A DNA stretch of 52,454 nucleotides. Source: an uncultured Prevotellaceae bacterium (GTDB lineage Bacteria; Bacteroidota; Bacteroidia; Bacteroidales; Muribaculaceae). Of this stretch, positions 41,894 to 52,454 are shown piece by piece (the first letter of the stretch is position 1; every line of letters starts with the position of its first letter). Where the stretch lies: the NCBI GenBank assembly GCA_946406035.1, contig CAMJJG010000013.1, positions 1-52,454 of the forward strand. Reading direction: 5' to 3'. Made by a program: the position numbers and the translations under genes. A model generated the notes under the pieces. It ran no database searches. It saw only the letters and a list, made by a program, of their open reading frames with translations, and had not been told where the DNA came from.

Positions 41894-43744
41894 TTATTGC
41901 TTGGCAAGGTGGTCTCGGATGGCGGCGGTGAATGGGCGCCAGTACTTTTGGCACTTGAGGTCGCCAACGCCATAGATGAGGCTAAATTCAGCCTGGGTTG
42001 TGGGCCGTTCGGTGGCCATGGCTTGTAATGACTTGTCACTGAAGACCATGTAGGGCGCAATATTGCTCGCCGTGGCTATAGCCTTGCGCAGGTCGCGTAG
42101 CTTCTCAAACAGGTCGCGATCCATCTGCCTGCTGGTGGTGCTTGACAGGGCCACGGTGGGCAGGGGGAGAGGGGTCGAGGTGGTCGTGGATTGTGCCATG
42201 TTGAAACGGTGGCGCTGGTAGCGGCTGAGTTGTATTGACTGGCGTCCGTAGAGCACTTCGGTTCCATAGCTGGTGATTTTCAAGTGGTTGTTCTCGTTGT
42301 AGGCGATGTCAAACAGCCCCATCTGCAACATCTGCAGCAGATAGGCGTTCCACTCGGGAGTGGTCAGGTCCCGTCCCACGCCGAAGGTCTTAAGCCTGTC
42401 ATAGCCTTTATCAATAACCTCGGCCTTGCGCCAACCGCGCAGGATGTCTGTCACGGTGAACAGGCCGGCCTGCTCGCCGGTGCGCATGATAGCGCTCAGG
42501 GCCATCTGTGCAAGCCGTGAGCCGTCAAAGCGCTCGGGTGGATTATTGCACACGTCACAGTTGTGGCAGTCGTGGTCAAAGCGCTCGTTGAAGTAGCTAA
42601 GCAACATGCGCCGGCGGCAGACGTCGCTCTCGGCAAACTGTTGCATGCGCTTGAGCTTGTCCATATTGACCTGGACCTGTCCGGACTGGAGTGCAAACTG
42701 CTGCAAGGTCACCACGTCACCGTAGTTGTAGAAGAGCACGGCCTCGGCCGGCAGTCCATCACGTCCGGCTCGCCCGATTTCCTGATAGTAGCTCTCGATG
42801 TTGCGAGGCATGTTGCTGTGGATGACATACCTGACGTTGCTCTTGTCGATGCCCATGCCGAAGGCGACGGTAGCGCACACCACCTTCAAGTCATCATTGA
42901 TGAAGTCCCGCTGTATGCGTTGCTTCATGGCGACACTCATGCCGGCATGGAACGGCTCAGCCTTGATGCCTACGCGGGTGAGCTCGGCCGCCATTTTCTC
43001 GGTGTCCTTGCGGCGCAGGCAGTAGATGATGCCGCTCTCGCCGCGGTGCAGGCTGATGAACTGGATGATTTGCCTCATCTTCTGCTTGCCAGTGGAGCCT
43101 TTCACCACGTTAAGCGAGATGTTGGGGCGGTCAAATGAGCTGATGAACAACTTGGCATCGGGGATGTGGAGCTGCTGGGCAATGTCGTCGCGGGTGATGC
43201 GGTCGGCCGTGGCGGTAAGGGCCATTACCGGAATGTGGGGAAACCGCTGCCTGAGTGTGCCCAGTTGGGTGTATTCGGGCCTGAAGTCGTGCCCCCATTG
43301 TGAAATGCAGTGAGCCTCATCGACGGCAAACAGGCAGATGCGGTCGGTGATGGATGTGCTCCAGCGGTCAATCTCGCTGAGCAGTCGTTCGGGTGAGATG
43401 TAGAGCAGCTTGACCTTGCCTTGCATGAGCAGTTCGACCGTCTGCCGGTTCTCGGCATCGGTTTTCTCGCTGTTCAGTGCCAGTGCGGGAATGCCGTTTT
43501 GCTGCAAGGCGTTGATCTGGTCGTTCATCAATGCCAGCAGGGGCGAGATGACGATGGCAAATCCGTCCTCGCTCATCAGGCCGGGAATCTGGTAGCACAG
43601 CGACTTGCCGCCTCCCGTGGGCATGAGCACGATGCTATTGCCGCCGTCGAGGGTGTGTGAGATGATGCTCCATTGTTGTCCCCTGAAGCTGTCGTAGCCG
43701 TAACAGCTGCGGAGCAAGGCTAACCCATATTCATCCCGCGTCAT
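41894..43744 (-). CDS. recQ: ATP-dependent DNA helicase RecQ
   Basis: About 616 residues from ATG at 43744. The frame extends to 43858, but that part overlaps the upstream gene and encodes no RecQ sequence. Motifs: MPTGGGKSLCYQIP (Walker A), VDEAHCISQWGHDFRPEY (DEAH), ALTATAD, YYQEIGRAGRDG (motif VI), and the zinc-binding Cys set CRRRMLL...CHNCDVC. A winged-helix RQC follows, and the end (TTQAEFSLIYGVGDLKCQKYWRPF) is an HRDC domain. It unwinds recombination and replication intermediates. It is 20 bases after the sugar phosphotransferase gene. Confidence 0.95.
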   Translation of the reverse strand: MTRDEYGLALLRSCYGYDSFRGQQWSIISHTLDGGNSIVLMPTGGGKSLCYQIPGLMSEDGFAIVISPLLALMNDQINALQQNGIPALALNSEKTDAENRQTVELLMQGKVKLLYISPERLLSEIDRWSTSITDRICLFAVDEAHCISQWGHDFRPEYTQLGTLRQRFPHIPVMALTATADRITRDDIAQQLHIPDAKLFISSFDRPNISLNVVKGSTGKQKMRQIIQFISLHRGESGIIYCLRRKDTEKMAAELTRVGIKAEPFHAGMSVAMKQRIQRDFINDDLKVVCATVAFGMGIDKSNVRYVIHSNMPRNIESYYQEIGRAGRDGLPAEAVLFYNYGDVVTLQQFALQSGQVQVNMDKLKRMQQFAESDVCRRRMLLSYFNERFDHDCHNCDVCNNPPERFDGSRLAQMALSAIMRTGEQAGLFTVTDILRGWRKAEVIDKGYDRLKTFGVGRDLTTPEWNAYLLQMLQMGLFDIAYNENNHLKITSYGTEVLYGRQSIQLSRYQRHRFNMAQSTTTSTPLPLPTVALSSTTSRQMDRDLFEKLRDLRKAIATASNIAPYMVFSDKSLQAMATERPTTQAEFSLIYGVGDLKCQKYWRPFTAAIRDHLAKQ

Positions 43745-43764
43745 CTGGCTTGTAGAGAGTTGGT

Positions 43765-45162
43765 TCAATAAGCGTTGTCCTCGCCCACGATAGCGTTCCA
43801 AACGGTGCGGAAGATGATTTTCAGGTCCAGGAAGAAGGTCCAGTTCTCGGCATACCACACGTCATACTCCACGCGCTTCTCCATCTGCCACAACTCTTCG
43901 GTCTGGCCGCGATAGCCGCGCACCTGGGCCCAGCCGGTGATGCCGGGTTTGATGGTGTGGCGCAACATGTATTTGTCAATCAGGGCGCTGTACATTTCGG
44001 TCTGGGCCACCATATGGGGGCGCGGGCCAACAATGCTCATCTCACCACGCCACACATTATAGAATTGAGGCAGCTCGTCGATGCTCGTGCGGCGCAGGAA
44101 GTTGCCCAACTTGGTCACACGAGGGTCGCCCTTGGTCGCTTGCAGCGTGTCGCTGTCGTCGTTGACGCGCATGGTGCGGAACTTGTAGCAGTTGAACGCC
44201 TGGCCGCGGTAGCCGGTGCGCTTCTGCACAAAGAAGATGGGACCTGGCGATGAGATCTTGATGCCGATGGCCACTGGAATGATGACCAGCGGTGACAGAA
44301 TCAATGCGATGGTCGATACCAACAGGTCAAAGGCCCGCTTGATCAAGCGGTTGATGGGATTCTTCAGGGGTGAGGGGTGAACGGCCAGGATGGGCACGTC
44401 GCCAATCGATTGAAGCTCAAACTGGCGTGTGACCGTGCGGCCGAACTGCGGCACATAGTAGAAATCGACCGCGTTGTTGTCGGCGATGCGTATCATGCGG
44501 GACACGTTCTGGTTGTCCTCGATGTCGGGAACACAACAGAACATCTCATCGACCTGGTGATGCTTGACAAACTGCTCGACATCATCGAGCGTGCCTTGAT
44601 AGACCGCCGATGCCGATCGTGCCTTGGGGTTGTTGTCAAAGAAACCGACGATGTGGAAGCCATAACCCTGGTCGGACTGCATCTCGTTGATGAGCCGCAC
44701 ACCCACCGTGCCGCCGCCAATGACGATGACGCGCTTGAAGTTAAAGCCCTGGTTGCGGTATAGCTTGACCACCTGTCGAGAGAGTACCCACCATGTGGCC
44801 AGGGCAAAGAAGAAGACGACATAGAAGAGTAACATCCGTGGCCATGGCGTGTCCTGGTTGCTCAGAAACGAGGTGAGGGTGACGAAAATACCGGCGTGTG
44901 TCAACACCAGTTTTAGGGCCTGCCCGGCGACTTTCTCGGCAAAGAATACCCGTCGCTCGTGCACGTCGCTGTAAAAATACAGGCACACCAGCATGGCTAT
45001 ATTGAGCGCCATCCACATGGGGCGGGAATACAGCATGTCGGCATTGGGCAACGAGTTGTGGTGCCACAGGAATGAGCAGAAGTACACCAGATTGACAATC
45101 AGCACGTCGATGATGCTGAAAATCCATCTGATGAATTGTCCGTATCGGCCTTTACTCTTCAT
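43765..45162 (-). CDS. Undecaprenyl-phosphate sugar phosphotransferase (WcaJ-like)
   Basis: 465 residues. Four to five N-terminal TM helices, a Rossmann-like CoA-binding_3 domain (VIVIGGGTVGVRLINEM), then the bacterial sugar-transferase domain (KRAFDLLVSTIALILSPLVII...KISSPGPIFFVQKRTG, KFRTM, RTSIDELPQFYNVWRGEMSIVGPRP). It starts surface polysaccharide synthesis by moving a sugar-phosphate, usually glucose- or galactose-1-phosphate, to undecaprenyl phosphate. No other capsule genes adjoin it, so it may be a housekeeping initiator. It lies just upstream of recQ on the same strand. Confidence 0.93.
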   Translation of the reverse strand: MKSKGRYGQFIRWIFSIIDVLIVNLVYFCSFLWHHNSLPNADMLYSRPMWMALNIAMLVCLYFYSDVHERRVFFAEKVAGQALKLVLTHAGIFVTLTSFLSNQDTPWPRMLLFYVVFFFALATWWVLSRQVVKLYRNQGFNFKRVIVIGGGTVGVRLINEMQSDQGYGFHIVGFFDNNPKARSASAVYQGTLDDVEQFVKHHQVDEMFCCVPDIEDNQNVSRMIRIADNNAVDFYYVPQFGRTVTRQFELQSIGDVPILAVHPSPLKNPINRLIKRAFDLLVSTIALILSPLVIIPVAIGIKISSPGPIFFVQKRTGYRGQAFNCYKFRTMRVNDDSDTLQATKGDPRVTKLGNFLRRTSIDELPQFYNVWRGEMSIVGPRPHMVAQTEMYSALIDKYMLRHTIKPGITGWAQVRGYRGQTEELWQMEKRVEYDVWYAENWTFFLDLKIIFRTVWNAIVGEDNAY

Positions 45163-45215
45163 TAAGCTATCGGCGCGAGTGATCGCCAGGGTTTATGTTA
45201 AATTTTATTGAAGGT

Positions 45216-45250
45216 TACTGGGGGAGGATGCTTTTGGCTCCCCCCCAGTA
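45216..45250 (-). terminator. GC-rich hairpin after the DUF349 gene
   Basis: Minus strand TACTGGGGGGGAG (45250-45238) pairs with CTCCCCCAGTA (45226-45216) with a bulge. No clear U run follows, so it may act as a stabilising 3' stem or weak terminator. Confidence 0.55.
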
Positions 45251-45294
45251 GGTCATGTTTTCACAAGTAGCGATGCGATGAATCACAATCGATT

Positions 45295-47172
45295 TCAAGC
45301 ATTGTCGATTTCTTTAATCTTCTGTTCAAGCTCGGCGATTTCCTCCTTGAGGCGAGCGATGCGGCGTTCCATTTCCTGCACGAGCGAGTTGCCGCTCTTG
45401 GTGTTGGCGGTGAGGAAGCCCATGTTGTTCTCAAAGGTCTTGAGCTCGCTCATGCGCTGCTCATAGGTGCGCACGAGCCTGTCGCGTTCGCTCAGTCCGC
45501 GGTCACTGCCGCCGGCCGAGCGCCCACTGCGGGGCGAAGCGTTATCGCCGCGCGGGCGCGAACCACGCATGTTGAGTGTGTCAAACGCCTTGTCGATCAA
45601 CTCCCTGTACTGGGCATAGATTTTGTCTTTCTCCTTGAAGGGGACGTGGCCGATCTCTTGCCAGCGGTCCATCAGGTCGCGAACAGACTGGGCGGCATCG
45701 TCGGCAGCCTCCTCGATTGTGGACTTGAGTGTGGCAATGATTTCCTTCTTGGCCTTGAGGTTGTCGTGCTCGACGGCGTGGATGTTGACGTTCTGTTTCT
45801 TCTTCTGCTCAAAGAAGTGGTCGCACGCGGCGATGAAGCGTTTCCACACGTTGTCGCTGTATTTCTTGACTACCGGGCCGATTGTCTTCCACTCCTTCTG
45901 CATCTCGACGAACTTGTCGGTCGCCTCTTTCCAGTCGGTGGAGTCCATGAGGGCCTCGGCACGCTCACACAGGTCAATCTTCTTGGCCAGGTTGGCGTTG
46001 AGCTCATCCTTCATCGTCTTGTAGAACTCGGCTTTCTTGCCGAAGAACTCGTCGCATGACTTGCGGAATCGGGCGAACAGAGCGGCATTGGCCTTGCGCG
46101 ATGCATATCCCAGCTTCTTCCAGTCCTCTTGCAGGGCGATGATCTGCTTGGTCACCTCGTCCCACTGGGCATAGGTCTTGAGGTTATCGGTGGTGATTTG
46201 CTCAATCTTCTCGCACAATGCGGTCTTGGCATCGGCGTTCTCCTTCTCCTTGCTCTTGCGGTCCTCAAAGAAGGTCTGGTATTTCTTGTTGATGGCGCTT
46301 GATGCCGCTTTGAAACGAGCCCAAAGCTCCTCACGCAACTCCTTGGCCACGGGACCTATTTCGCGCCACTTGTTGTGCAGCTCCTGCAGCTTCCTGAAGG
46401 CGTTCACGATGTCGGGATCCTCGTCGAGAGCCTCGGCCTCTTCACACAGTTGCTGCTTGAGCTCCAGATTCTTCTTGAAGTCATAGTCGCGCAGCTCCTT
46501 GTTCATCTTGAGCACGTCATAGAAGCGCTCGGTGGCGCGCTGGAACTCCTTCCAGATCTCGGTGTCGGCCGTGGCAGGCACGTCGCCGGTGTCCTTGAAG
46601 TCCTGTTGCAGCTGCTTCACGCGGTTGAACTGGCGGTTGATGTTGTCAGGGTCGTTGGCGATCTCGTTGATGAGCGCGATGATTTGGCGCTTTTTCTCGA
46701 GGTTGGCCTCGCGGTTGGCCTCTTGGGCGGCATTATATTCGGTGCGTCTAACCTTGAGCACATTAAGCAGTTCCTTCAGGTTGTTCTCGTCGGGATCCTC
46801 CTTGGCGGTAAAGTCGTTCTCGTCATTGCCGTTGGCGAGGAATTCTTCTCTTTCCTTGTCAATCTCGTCGCGGCGCAGGGCAAAGAATGCGGCCTTGATG
46901 GCCTGCACCTCGTCCTTGACATCCTCGATGGGACGTGCCGCTAGCTCGCGCATCATGTCCACGAGTTCGGCCTTGTTCTTGCCAGCCAGGTCCATTTTGG
47001 GAGCGGCGTCGGTCGTGGCCACCTCGGTGGCCTGGGGAGTCTCGACGGCGGTTTCCTCAACTTTAACTTCTTCATTCACTACTTCCTGGGCCTCGGTCTG
47101 GGGCTCAGTGTTCAAGATCTGATCTTTCTCGAGATTGTTCATCGATTCAGATTGTTCACGCGGTTCCATCAT
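45295..47172 (-). CDS. DUF349 repeat protein
   Basis: About 625 residues from ATG at 47172 (frame is open further up to 47232, but the extra residues GFRNKTTGVTK cover the promoter). After an acidic N-terminus come several ~70-residue helical DUF349 repeats, each with a W..iG or W..lG core (NKWREIGPVAKELREELW, EDWKKLGYASRKANAALF, KEWKTIGPVVKKYSDNVWKRF, DRWQEIGHVPFKEKDKIY), rich in Lys and Glu. The end is a coiled coil. It is cytosolic, conserved in Bacteroidetes, and of unknown biochemical role. Confidence 0.9.
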   Translation of the reverse strand: MMEPREQSESMNNLEKDQILNTEPQTEAQEVVNEEVKVEETAVETPQATEVATTDAAPKMDLAGKNKAELVDMMRELAARPIEDVKDEVQAIKAAFFALRRDEIDKEREEFLANGNDENDFTAKEDPDENNLKELLNVLKVRRTEYNAAQEANREANLEKKRQIIALINEIANDPDNINRQFNRVKQLQQDFKDTGDVPATADTEIWKEFQRATERFYDVLKMNKELRDYDFKKNLELKQQLCEEAEALDEDPDIVNAFRKLQELHNKWREIGPVAKELREELWARFKAASSAINKKYQTFFEDRKSKEKENADAKTALCEKIEQITTDNLKTYAQWDEVTKQIIALQEDWKKLGYASRKANAALFARFRKSCDEFFGKKAEFYKTMKDELNANLAKKIDLCERAEALMDSTDWKEATDKFVEMQKEWKTIGPVVKKYSDNVWKRFIAACDHFFEQKKKQNVNIHAVEHDNLKAKKEIIATLKSTIEEAADDAAQSVRDLMDRWQEIGHVPFKEKDKIYAQYRELIDKAFDTLNMRGSRPRGDNASPRSGRSAGGSDRGLSERDRLVRTYEQRMSELKTFENNMGFLTANTKSGNSLVQEMERRIARLKEEIAELEQKIKEIDNA

Positions 47173-47255
47173 AATAACTTTAGTTTTAAAGAGTGGCTTA
47201 GTGACACCCGTTGTTTTATTTCTAAACCCCAAATTTACTCATATTTTCTCAATTG

Positions 47256-47263
47256 CAAAGGTA
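47256..47263 (-). promoter_or_regulatory. -7 element (TACCTTTG) of the DUF349 gene
   Basis: Minus strand TACCTTTGC, 84 bases before the ATG at 47172. A second AT-rich match (TAAATTTG, 47237-47230) lies nearer the gene. Both are before the start. Confidence 0.5.
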
Positions 47264-47310
47264 TTTTGGCATTTTTTTTAAAAAAAGGTGCTTTTTCTGC
47301 CCCTTTTCTC

Positions 47311-47349
47311 CCAAAAAGAGGCACTTGAGGCAATACAGCCTCAAGTGCC
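47311..47349 (-). terminator. Terminator after the cyclophilin gene
   Basis: GGCACTTGAGGC (47349-47338) and GCCTCAAGTGCC (47331-47320) on the minus strand are a perfect 12-bp stem with loop TGTATT, followed by TCTTTTTGG. Confidence 0.85.
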
Positions 47350-47389
47350 CATGTGGTAGTCATTGTAGTGGTTGTGGTGATTTCTGGGC

Positions 47390-48262
47390 TCACTCGATAA
47401 TCGTGGCCTTGATGATCTTGACGTCATTGATGGGGCGGTCGGCAGCGCCGGTCTCGACATTCTGGATCTTGTCCACGACATCCATGCCACTGACAACCTC
47501 GCCAAAGACGGTGTACTGCCCGTCGAGGTGTGGCGTGCCGCCAACGCTGGTATAGGCGTTCAACTGCTCGTCGGTCATCGAGAAGGGGTTTTGTGCGGCC
47601 TCGGCCTCGGTGAGCTGGACGAGCTCGTTCTGTACCGTTTGCAGGCCGGCGTTGTCCTGGGCGCGCTGCAACTCCTCGATGCGCTGGCGGTTCTCGTTCA
47701 CCAGGCGGCGAAAGATCTCCTGCTTGTGCATCTGCTCCATGCGCTGCGTCATCATCTTCAACTCGTCACTGCCATAAATCTTGCCAGTGACAATGTAGAA
47801 CTGGCTGCCGCTGCTACGGCGTTCGGGATTCACCTGGTCGCCGGTGCGCGCAGCGGCAAGTGCGCCACGCTTGTGGAAGTACTTGGGATACACAAATTCG
47901 GCCTCAATCGTGTAGCCGGGGTCACCGTCGCCCAGCATGGTGTTGGGGCCGGCCGTCTTGGAATTACCGTCGCCGGTCTGGATCATGAAGTCCTTGATCA
48001 CACGGTGGAAGAGCACGCCGTCATAGTAGCCCTGCTTGACGAGCTTGATGAAGTTGTCGCGGTGCTGCGGCGTCTCGTTGTAGAGCTTGACTACGATGTC
48101 GCCAAGCGAGGTTTCGAGTCTGACTTGTGTCATTGCGGTGTTATTTTTGGTTTCGGTTTGAGCAGGAGCCGAGGATTGGCTCTCGTTGTGGGTGCTGGTG
48201 GCCGAGCACGACATGAGCGTGAATGCGGCCATCACAAACAGTAATAATAAACTCTTTTTCAT
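47390..48262 (-). CDS. Cyclophilin-type peptidyl-prolyl isomerase, lipoprotein
   Basis: About 290 residues from ATG at 48262. Signal peptide with lipobox (MSCSATS). The cyclophilin fold is clear: TSLGDIVVKLYNETPQHRDNFIKLVKQGYYDGVLFHRVIKDFMIQTGD, GSQFYIVTGK, and TVFGEVVSGMDVVDKI. A ~70-residue helical insert (MTQRMEQMHKQEIFRRLVNENRQRIEELQRAQDN) is placed between the core strands, as in Bacteroidales members. It should catalyse prolyl isomerisation of secreted proteins in the periplasm. It follows a small unknown gene. Confidence 0.95.
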   Translation of the reverse strand: MKKSLLLLFVMAAFTLMSCSATSTHNESQSSAPAQTETKNNTAMTQVRLETSLGDIVVKLYNETPQHRDNFIKLVKQGYYDGVLFHRVIKDFMIQTGDGNSKTAGPNTMLGDGDPGYTIEAEFVYPKYFHKRGALAAARTGDQVNPERRSSGSQFYIVTGKIYGSDELKMMTQRMEQMHKQEIFRRLVNENRQRIEELQRAQDNAGLQTVQNELVQLTEAEAAQNPFSMTDEQLNAYTSVGGTPHLDGQYTVFGEVVSGMDVVDKIQNVETGAADRPINDVKIIKATIIE

Positions 48263-48321
48263 GACGCTGTGTTGTTGATTTGACAAGATGATGCTAGCAC
48301 GTGGCGTAACCCTCCTTAACT

Positions 48322-48696
48322 TTAAATGCCGACGGGGTAGAGGCGCTTGTAGATGCGGCGAAAGTTATCGTCCTTGGCACTGAGCTCGGCAGCGTGCTCC
48401 TTGAAGTCGTCTCCCCAGAGCGAGGCGGCCAGGTAGGACAGGTACACGTGGTCGCGGTCCTTGGCAATGGCAGCCTTGACCAGCATGTCGATGCACGAGG
48501 CGTACTTCTCGCGGTCGATGGCATTGAGGTAGCGAGCGGTACTCACAACAAATTGTCCGGTGCGGTCCTTCAAAATCATGTTATCGACCAGGGCCGACAT
48601 GTCCTCGTCGATGCTGCCCATGTTGTTAGCGATGTACTCATAGGTCAACAGCCCGTTGGTGTCGTCGTCGAGTAGCTTTTTAGTATTGTTGTCCAT
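48322..48696 (-). CDS. Small conserved protein, function unknown
   Basis: 124 residues, helical and acidic: LLTYEYIANNMGSIDEDMSALVDNMILKDRTGQFVVSTARYLNAIDREKYASCIDMLVKAAIAKDRDHVYLSYLAASLWGDDFKEHAAELSA. No signal peptide and no catalytic motif. It is probably a Bacteroidales-specific protein. It is 59 bases upstream of the cyclophilin gene on the same strand. Confidence 0.75.
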   Translation of the reverse strand: MDNNTKKLLDDDTNGLLTYEYIANNMGSIDEDMSALVDNMILKDRTGQFVVSTARYLNAIDREKYASCIDMLVKAAIAKDRDHVYLSYLAASLWGDDFKEHAAELSAKDDNFRRIYKRLYPVGI

Positions 48697-48731
48697 ATAA
48701 TCAATAGCGATATTGGGTCAATTATATTCGG

Positions 48732-48739
48732 CAAAGATA
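48732..48739 (-). promoter_or_regulatory. -7 element (TATCTTTG) for the small gene and cyclophilin
   Basis: Minus strand TATCTTTGC, 35 bases before the ATG at 48696. Confidence 0.5.
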
Positions 48740-48992
48740 ATGCTTTTTTCATTATCCGCGCCATTTTGCTCTAAAAAATAAATGACCTTATGAATTGTAA
48801 TGACGGCTCGGGTGCTTGTGCATGCGGCAGCAGGCTGCAATCCTAGGGCGCTTACAAGGCGCTTGGCGTGAAAATGTAATGAAAATCGACTGTTTTCCTT
48901 TCAGAATGTAAAAGGATTTCAAAAAATTGGCAAAAAAAATAAAATAATGTGTTTTTTAAATGTATTGTGCTAAAAAATTGGCATAAAATGAC

Positions 48993-49000
48993 TAACTTTG
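48993..49000 (+). promoter_or_regulatory. -7 element (TAACTTTG) of ppdK
   Basis: TAACTTTGC is followed by a ~60-base AT-rich leader before ATG 49066. Available TTGs are 12 or 25 bp upstream, neither ideal. Confidence 0.5.
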
Positions 49001-49065
49001 CACCGCAAAATGAGAAATTAATAATATTTGCAAATATATTCAATTTTTAGAAAAAAGTTTAGTAA

Positions 49066-51780
<2,715 letters not shown>

Positions 51781-51800
51781 GTTAACTCTGTGACATAATG

Positions 51801-51834
51801 AAAGGGACTTGTCCGTTTGGGCAGGTCCTTTTTT
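51801..51834 (+). terminator. Terminator after ppdK
   Basis: AAAGGGACTTGTCC and GGCAGGTCC form a stem with a bulge and one G-U pair, loop GTTTG, followed by six T. Confidence 0.75.
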
Positions 51835-51875
51835 AGTCTTCAGAAGAAGGCTTCCGACGATTATTGACTAAAAAC

Positions 51876-51954
51876 GTCGCATAATATGCGATAATTTGCG
51901 GTTTTATTTGTCGATTCGGAATTGTAGTTGTATCTTTGTCGCAGAATTTGCGAC
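51876..51954. promoter_or_regulatory. Two GTCGCA-N5-TGCGAC palindromes around the Fic gene promoter
   Basis: Site 1: GTCGCA TAATA TGCGAT (51876-51892), one base off perfect. Site 2: GTCGCA GAATT TGCGAC (51938-51954), perfect, starting at the last base of the -7 box and covering the expected start of transcription. Site centres are 62 bp apart. A third half-site GTCGCA is at 51972-51977. They look like operators. Confidence 0.65.
51908..51938 (+). promoter_or_regulatory. Promoter of the Fic gene
   Basis: TTG (51908-51910), 20 bp, TATCTTTG (51931-51938). The leader to ATG 51995 is ~50 bases and contains the downstream palindrome. Confidence 0.7.
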
Positions 51955-51994
51955 GTTAATCGCTGTTTTATGTCGCACAAAGAAGGAATGCGTT

Positions 51995-52454
51995 ATGTAT
52001 ATACACGAAAGAGATAATTGGACGAACTTCCGTTGGGATGCATCTGAGGTGTCACTCCTTCAGGAGAAAGTATTCCGTAAGCAGGGTTTGCTTTACGGCA
52101 GGCTGAGTTCGCTGGGATTCGACAGCAAACTGCGTGCAATGGCTGAGAACCTGACATACGATGTAGTGTATTCTTCGGAGATAGAAGGCATACGGCTGAA
52201 TGTTGATCAGGTTCGTTCTTCCATTGCCCGAAAGCTTGGCATTGAGAACGTGAAATATACCGCCCCTTCGCACTATGTTGACTCCGTAGTGGGTGTCATG
52301 CTCGAAGCGGTGCAGCATTATGATAAGCCTCTCAGTAAAGAGAAACTGTGCGCATGGCAAGCTGCTTTCTTTCCAACAGGCTATAGTGAAGGCAGCCAGA
52401 TAGAAATAGGCCAGTACCGTACAAACGAGGAGCATATTGTCAGCGGGATGTTTG
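51995..52454 (+). CDS. Fic-family protein, N-terminal part (cut by window edge)
   Basis: The frame is open from ATG 51995 to the right edge (153 codons). YIHERDNWTNFRWDASEVSLLQEKVFRKQGLLYGRL is the N-terminal DUF4172-type domain found before Fic domains. YSSEIEGIRLN carries the (S/T)xxxE(G/N) inhibitory helix motif (SSEIEG), so autoinhibition within the same chain is expected. The AMP-transferring HxFx(D/E)GNGRxxR motif would lie outside the window. An ATG at 51988 is out of frame and ends quickly. Fic enzymes modify proteins, often by AMPylation; the target is unknown. Confidence 0.88.
   Translation, partial: MYIHERDNWTNFRWDASEVSLLQEKVFRKQGLLYGRLSSLGFDSKLRAMAENLTYDVVYSSEIEGIRLNVDQVRSSIARKLGIENVKYTAPSHYVDSVVGVMLEAVQHYDKPLSKEKLCAWQAAFFPTGYSEGSQIEIGQYRTNEEHIVSGMF

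Larger units (their letters stand above)
48697..49065. other. Divergent intergenic region
   Basis: A 369-bp gap between the small minus-strand gene and ppdK. It contains the two opposed promoters listed separately, a GC-rich patch (48811-48871) with the direct repeat GGCGCTT, and AT-rich sequence before the ppdK promoter. No further gene or structured RNA is apparent. Confidence 0.5.

Noticed and set aside
43745-43858. Upstream extension of the RecQ frame
   Set aside because: The extra 38 codons overlap the sugar phosphotransferase gene and encode no RecQ-like sequence; MTRDEYGLALL at 43744 is the normal start.
48811-48871. GC-rich patch with repeated GGCGCTT before ppdK as a structured RNA
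   Set aside because: The copies are direct, not inverted, and no stable stem with a logical loop could be drawn by eye.

Overview
The window is a chromosomal segment of a gut-type member of the Bacteroidales (Bacteroidota). This rests on gene content: TonB-dependent/OMP-barrel proteins, DUF1599, BT_3928-like and DUF4924 proteins, an RfbD-PrfC neighbourhood, and many Cys-lipoproteins. It also rests on promoters of the Bacteroidota type, with a TAnnTTTG -7 element and a TTG about 19-22 bp upstream, seen before many genes on both strands. G+C looks moderate to high (low fifties by eye). A Muribaculaceae or Prevotellaceae host is likely, but family level is not decided by the sequence alone. I see no rRNA, tRNA, CRISPR array, insertion sequence or prophage.

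Layout. 1-2.7 kb: the end of an acyl-CoA dehydrogenase, a lipocalin-like lipoprotein, a CDF metal exporter and a second lipoprotein. 2.7-7 kb (minus): an operon-like run of DUF1599, a BT_3928-like DoxX membrane protein, a protein kinase fused to an AAA+ ATPase, and a small chaperone-like protein. An SDR dehydrogenase (plus) follows. 8-10.7 kb (minus): a three-gene unit of unknown function (small DUF6140-like protein, large PH-like/TPR-like protein with two C-terminal TerB-like repeats, multi-zinc-ribbon protein). 11-17 kb (minus): an exported nitroreductase/flavin-reductase fusion, two paralogous MFS transporters and a phosphohexomutase. 17-21.7 kb: a membrane LytTR regulator divergent from a BamE-like lipoprotein, a LiaF-like membrane protein and an outer-membrane barrel protein, with a 13-bp direct repeat between them that fits as the LytTR site. 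21.7-25.9 kb: a GNAT enzyme, a CAT-like acetyltransferase, a secreted protein, a lipoprotein serpin and a 2H phosphoesterase. 25.9-27.6 kb (minus): an ECF sigma factor overlapping a protein with an anti-sigma-like N-terminus, a TM segment and an outer-membrane-type barrel. 27.7-34.3 kb (minus): a long probable operon of Crp/Fnr regulator, DUF4924, RfbD, RF3, AmgK-like kinase fused to a RapZ C-terminal domain, MurU-like nucleotidyltransferase and an FMN-binding secreted protein, closed by a terminator. 34.3-39.7 kb (minus): ABC-F, GNAT, an OM protein, an XRE-HTH/DNA methyltransferase fusion and a VanZ-like protein. 39.8-41.6 kb (plus): a small membrane protein and an NSS sodium symporter. 41.6-45.2 kb (minus): a decayed LRR/dockerin-type surface protein remnant, RecQ and an undecaprenyl-phosphate sugar phosphotransferase. 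45.3-48.7 kb (minus): a DUF349 protein, a cyclophilin lipoprotein and a small protein. 49-52.4 kb (plus): pyruvate phosphate dikinase and the N-terminal part of a Fic protein behind two matching palindromes.

The most distinctive material is (i) the kinase-AAA+ fusion and its small partner, (ii) the unknown 8-10.7 kb operon, (iii) the sigma factor/trans-envelope barrel pair, (iv) the LytTR intergenic repeats with a cell-envelope output operon, (v) the AmgK-RapZ fusion next to MurU, and (vi) the operator-like palindromes before the Fic gene. Each component family is known. What may be new is how they are combined, and that cannot be settled without database searches.
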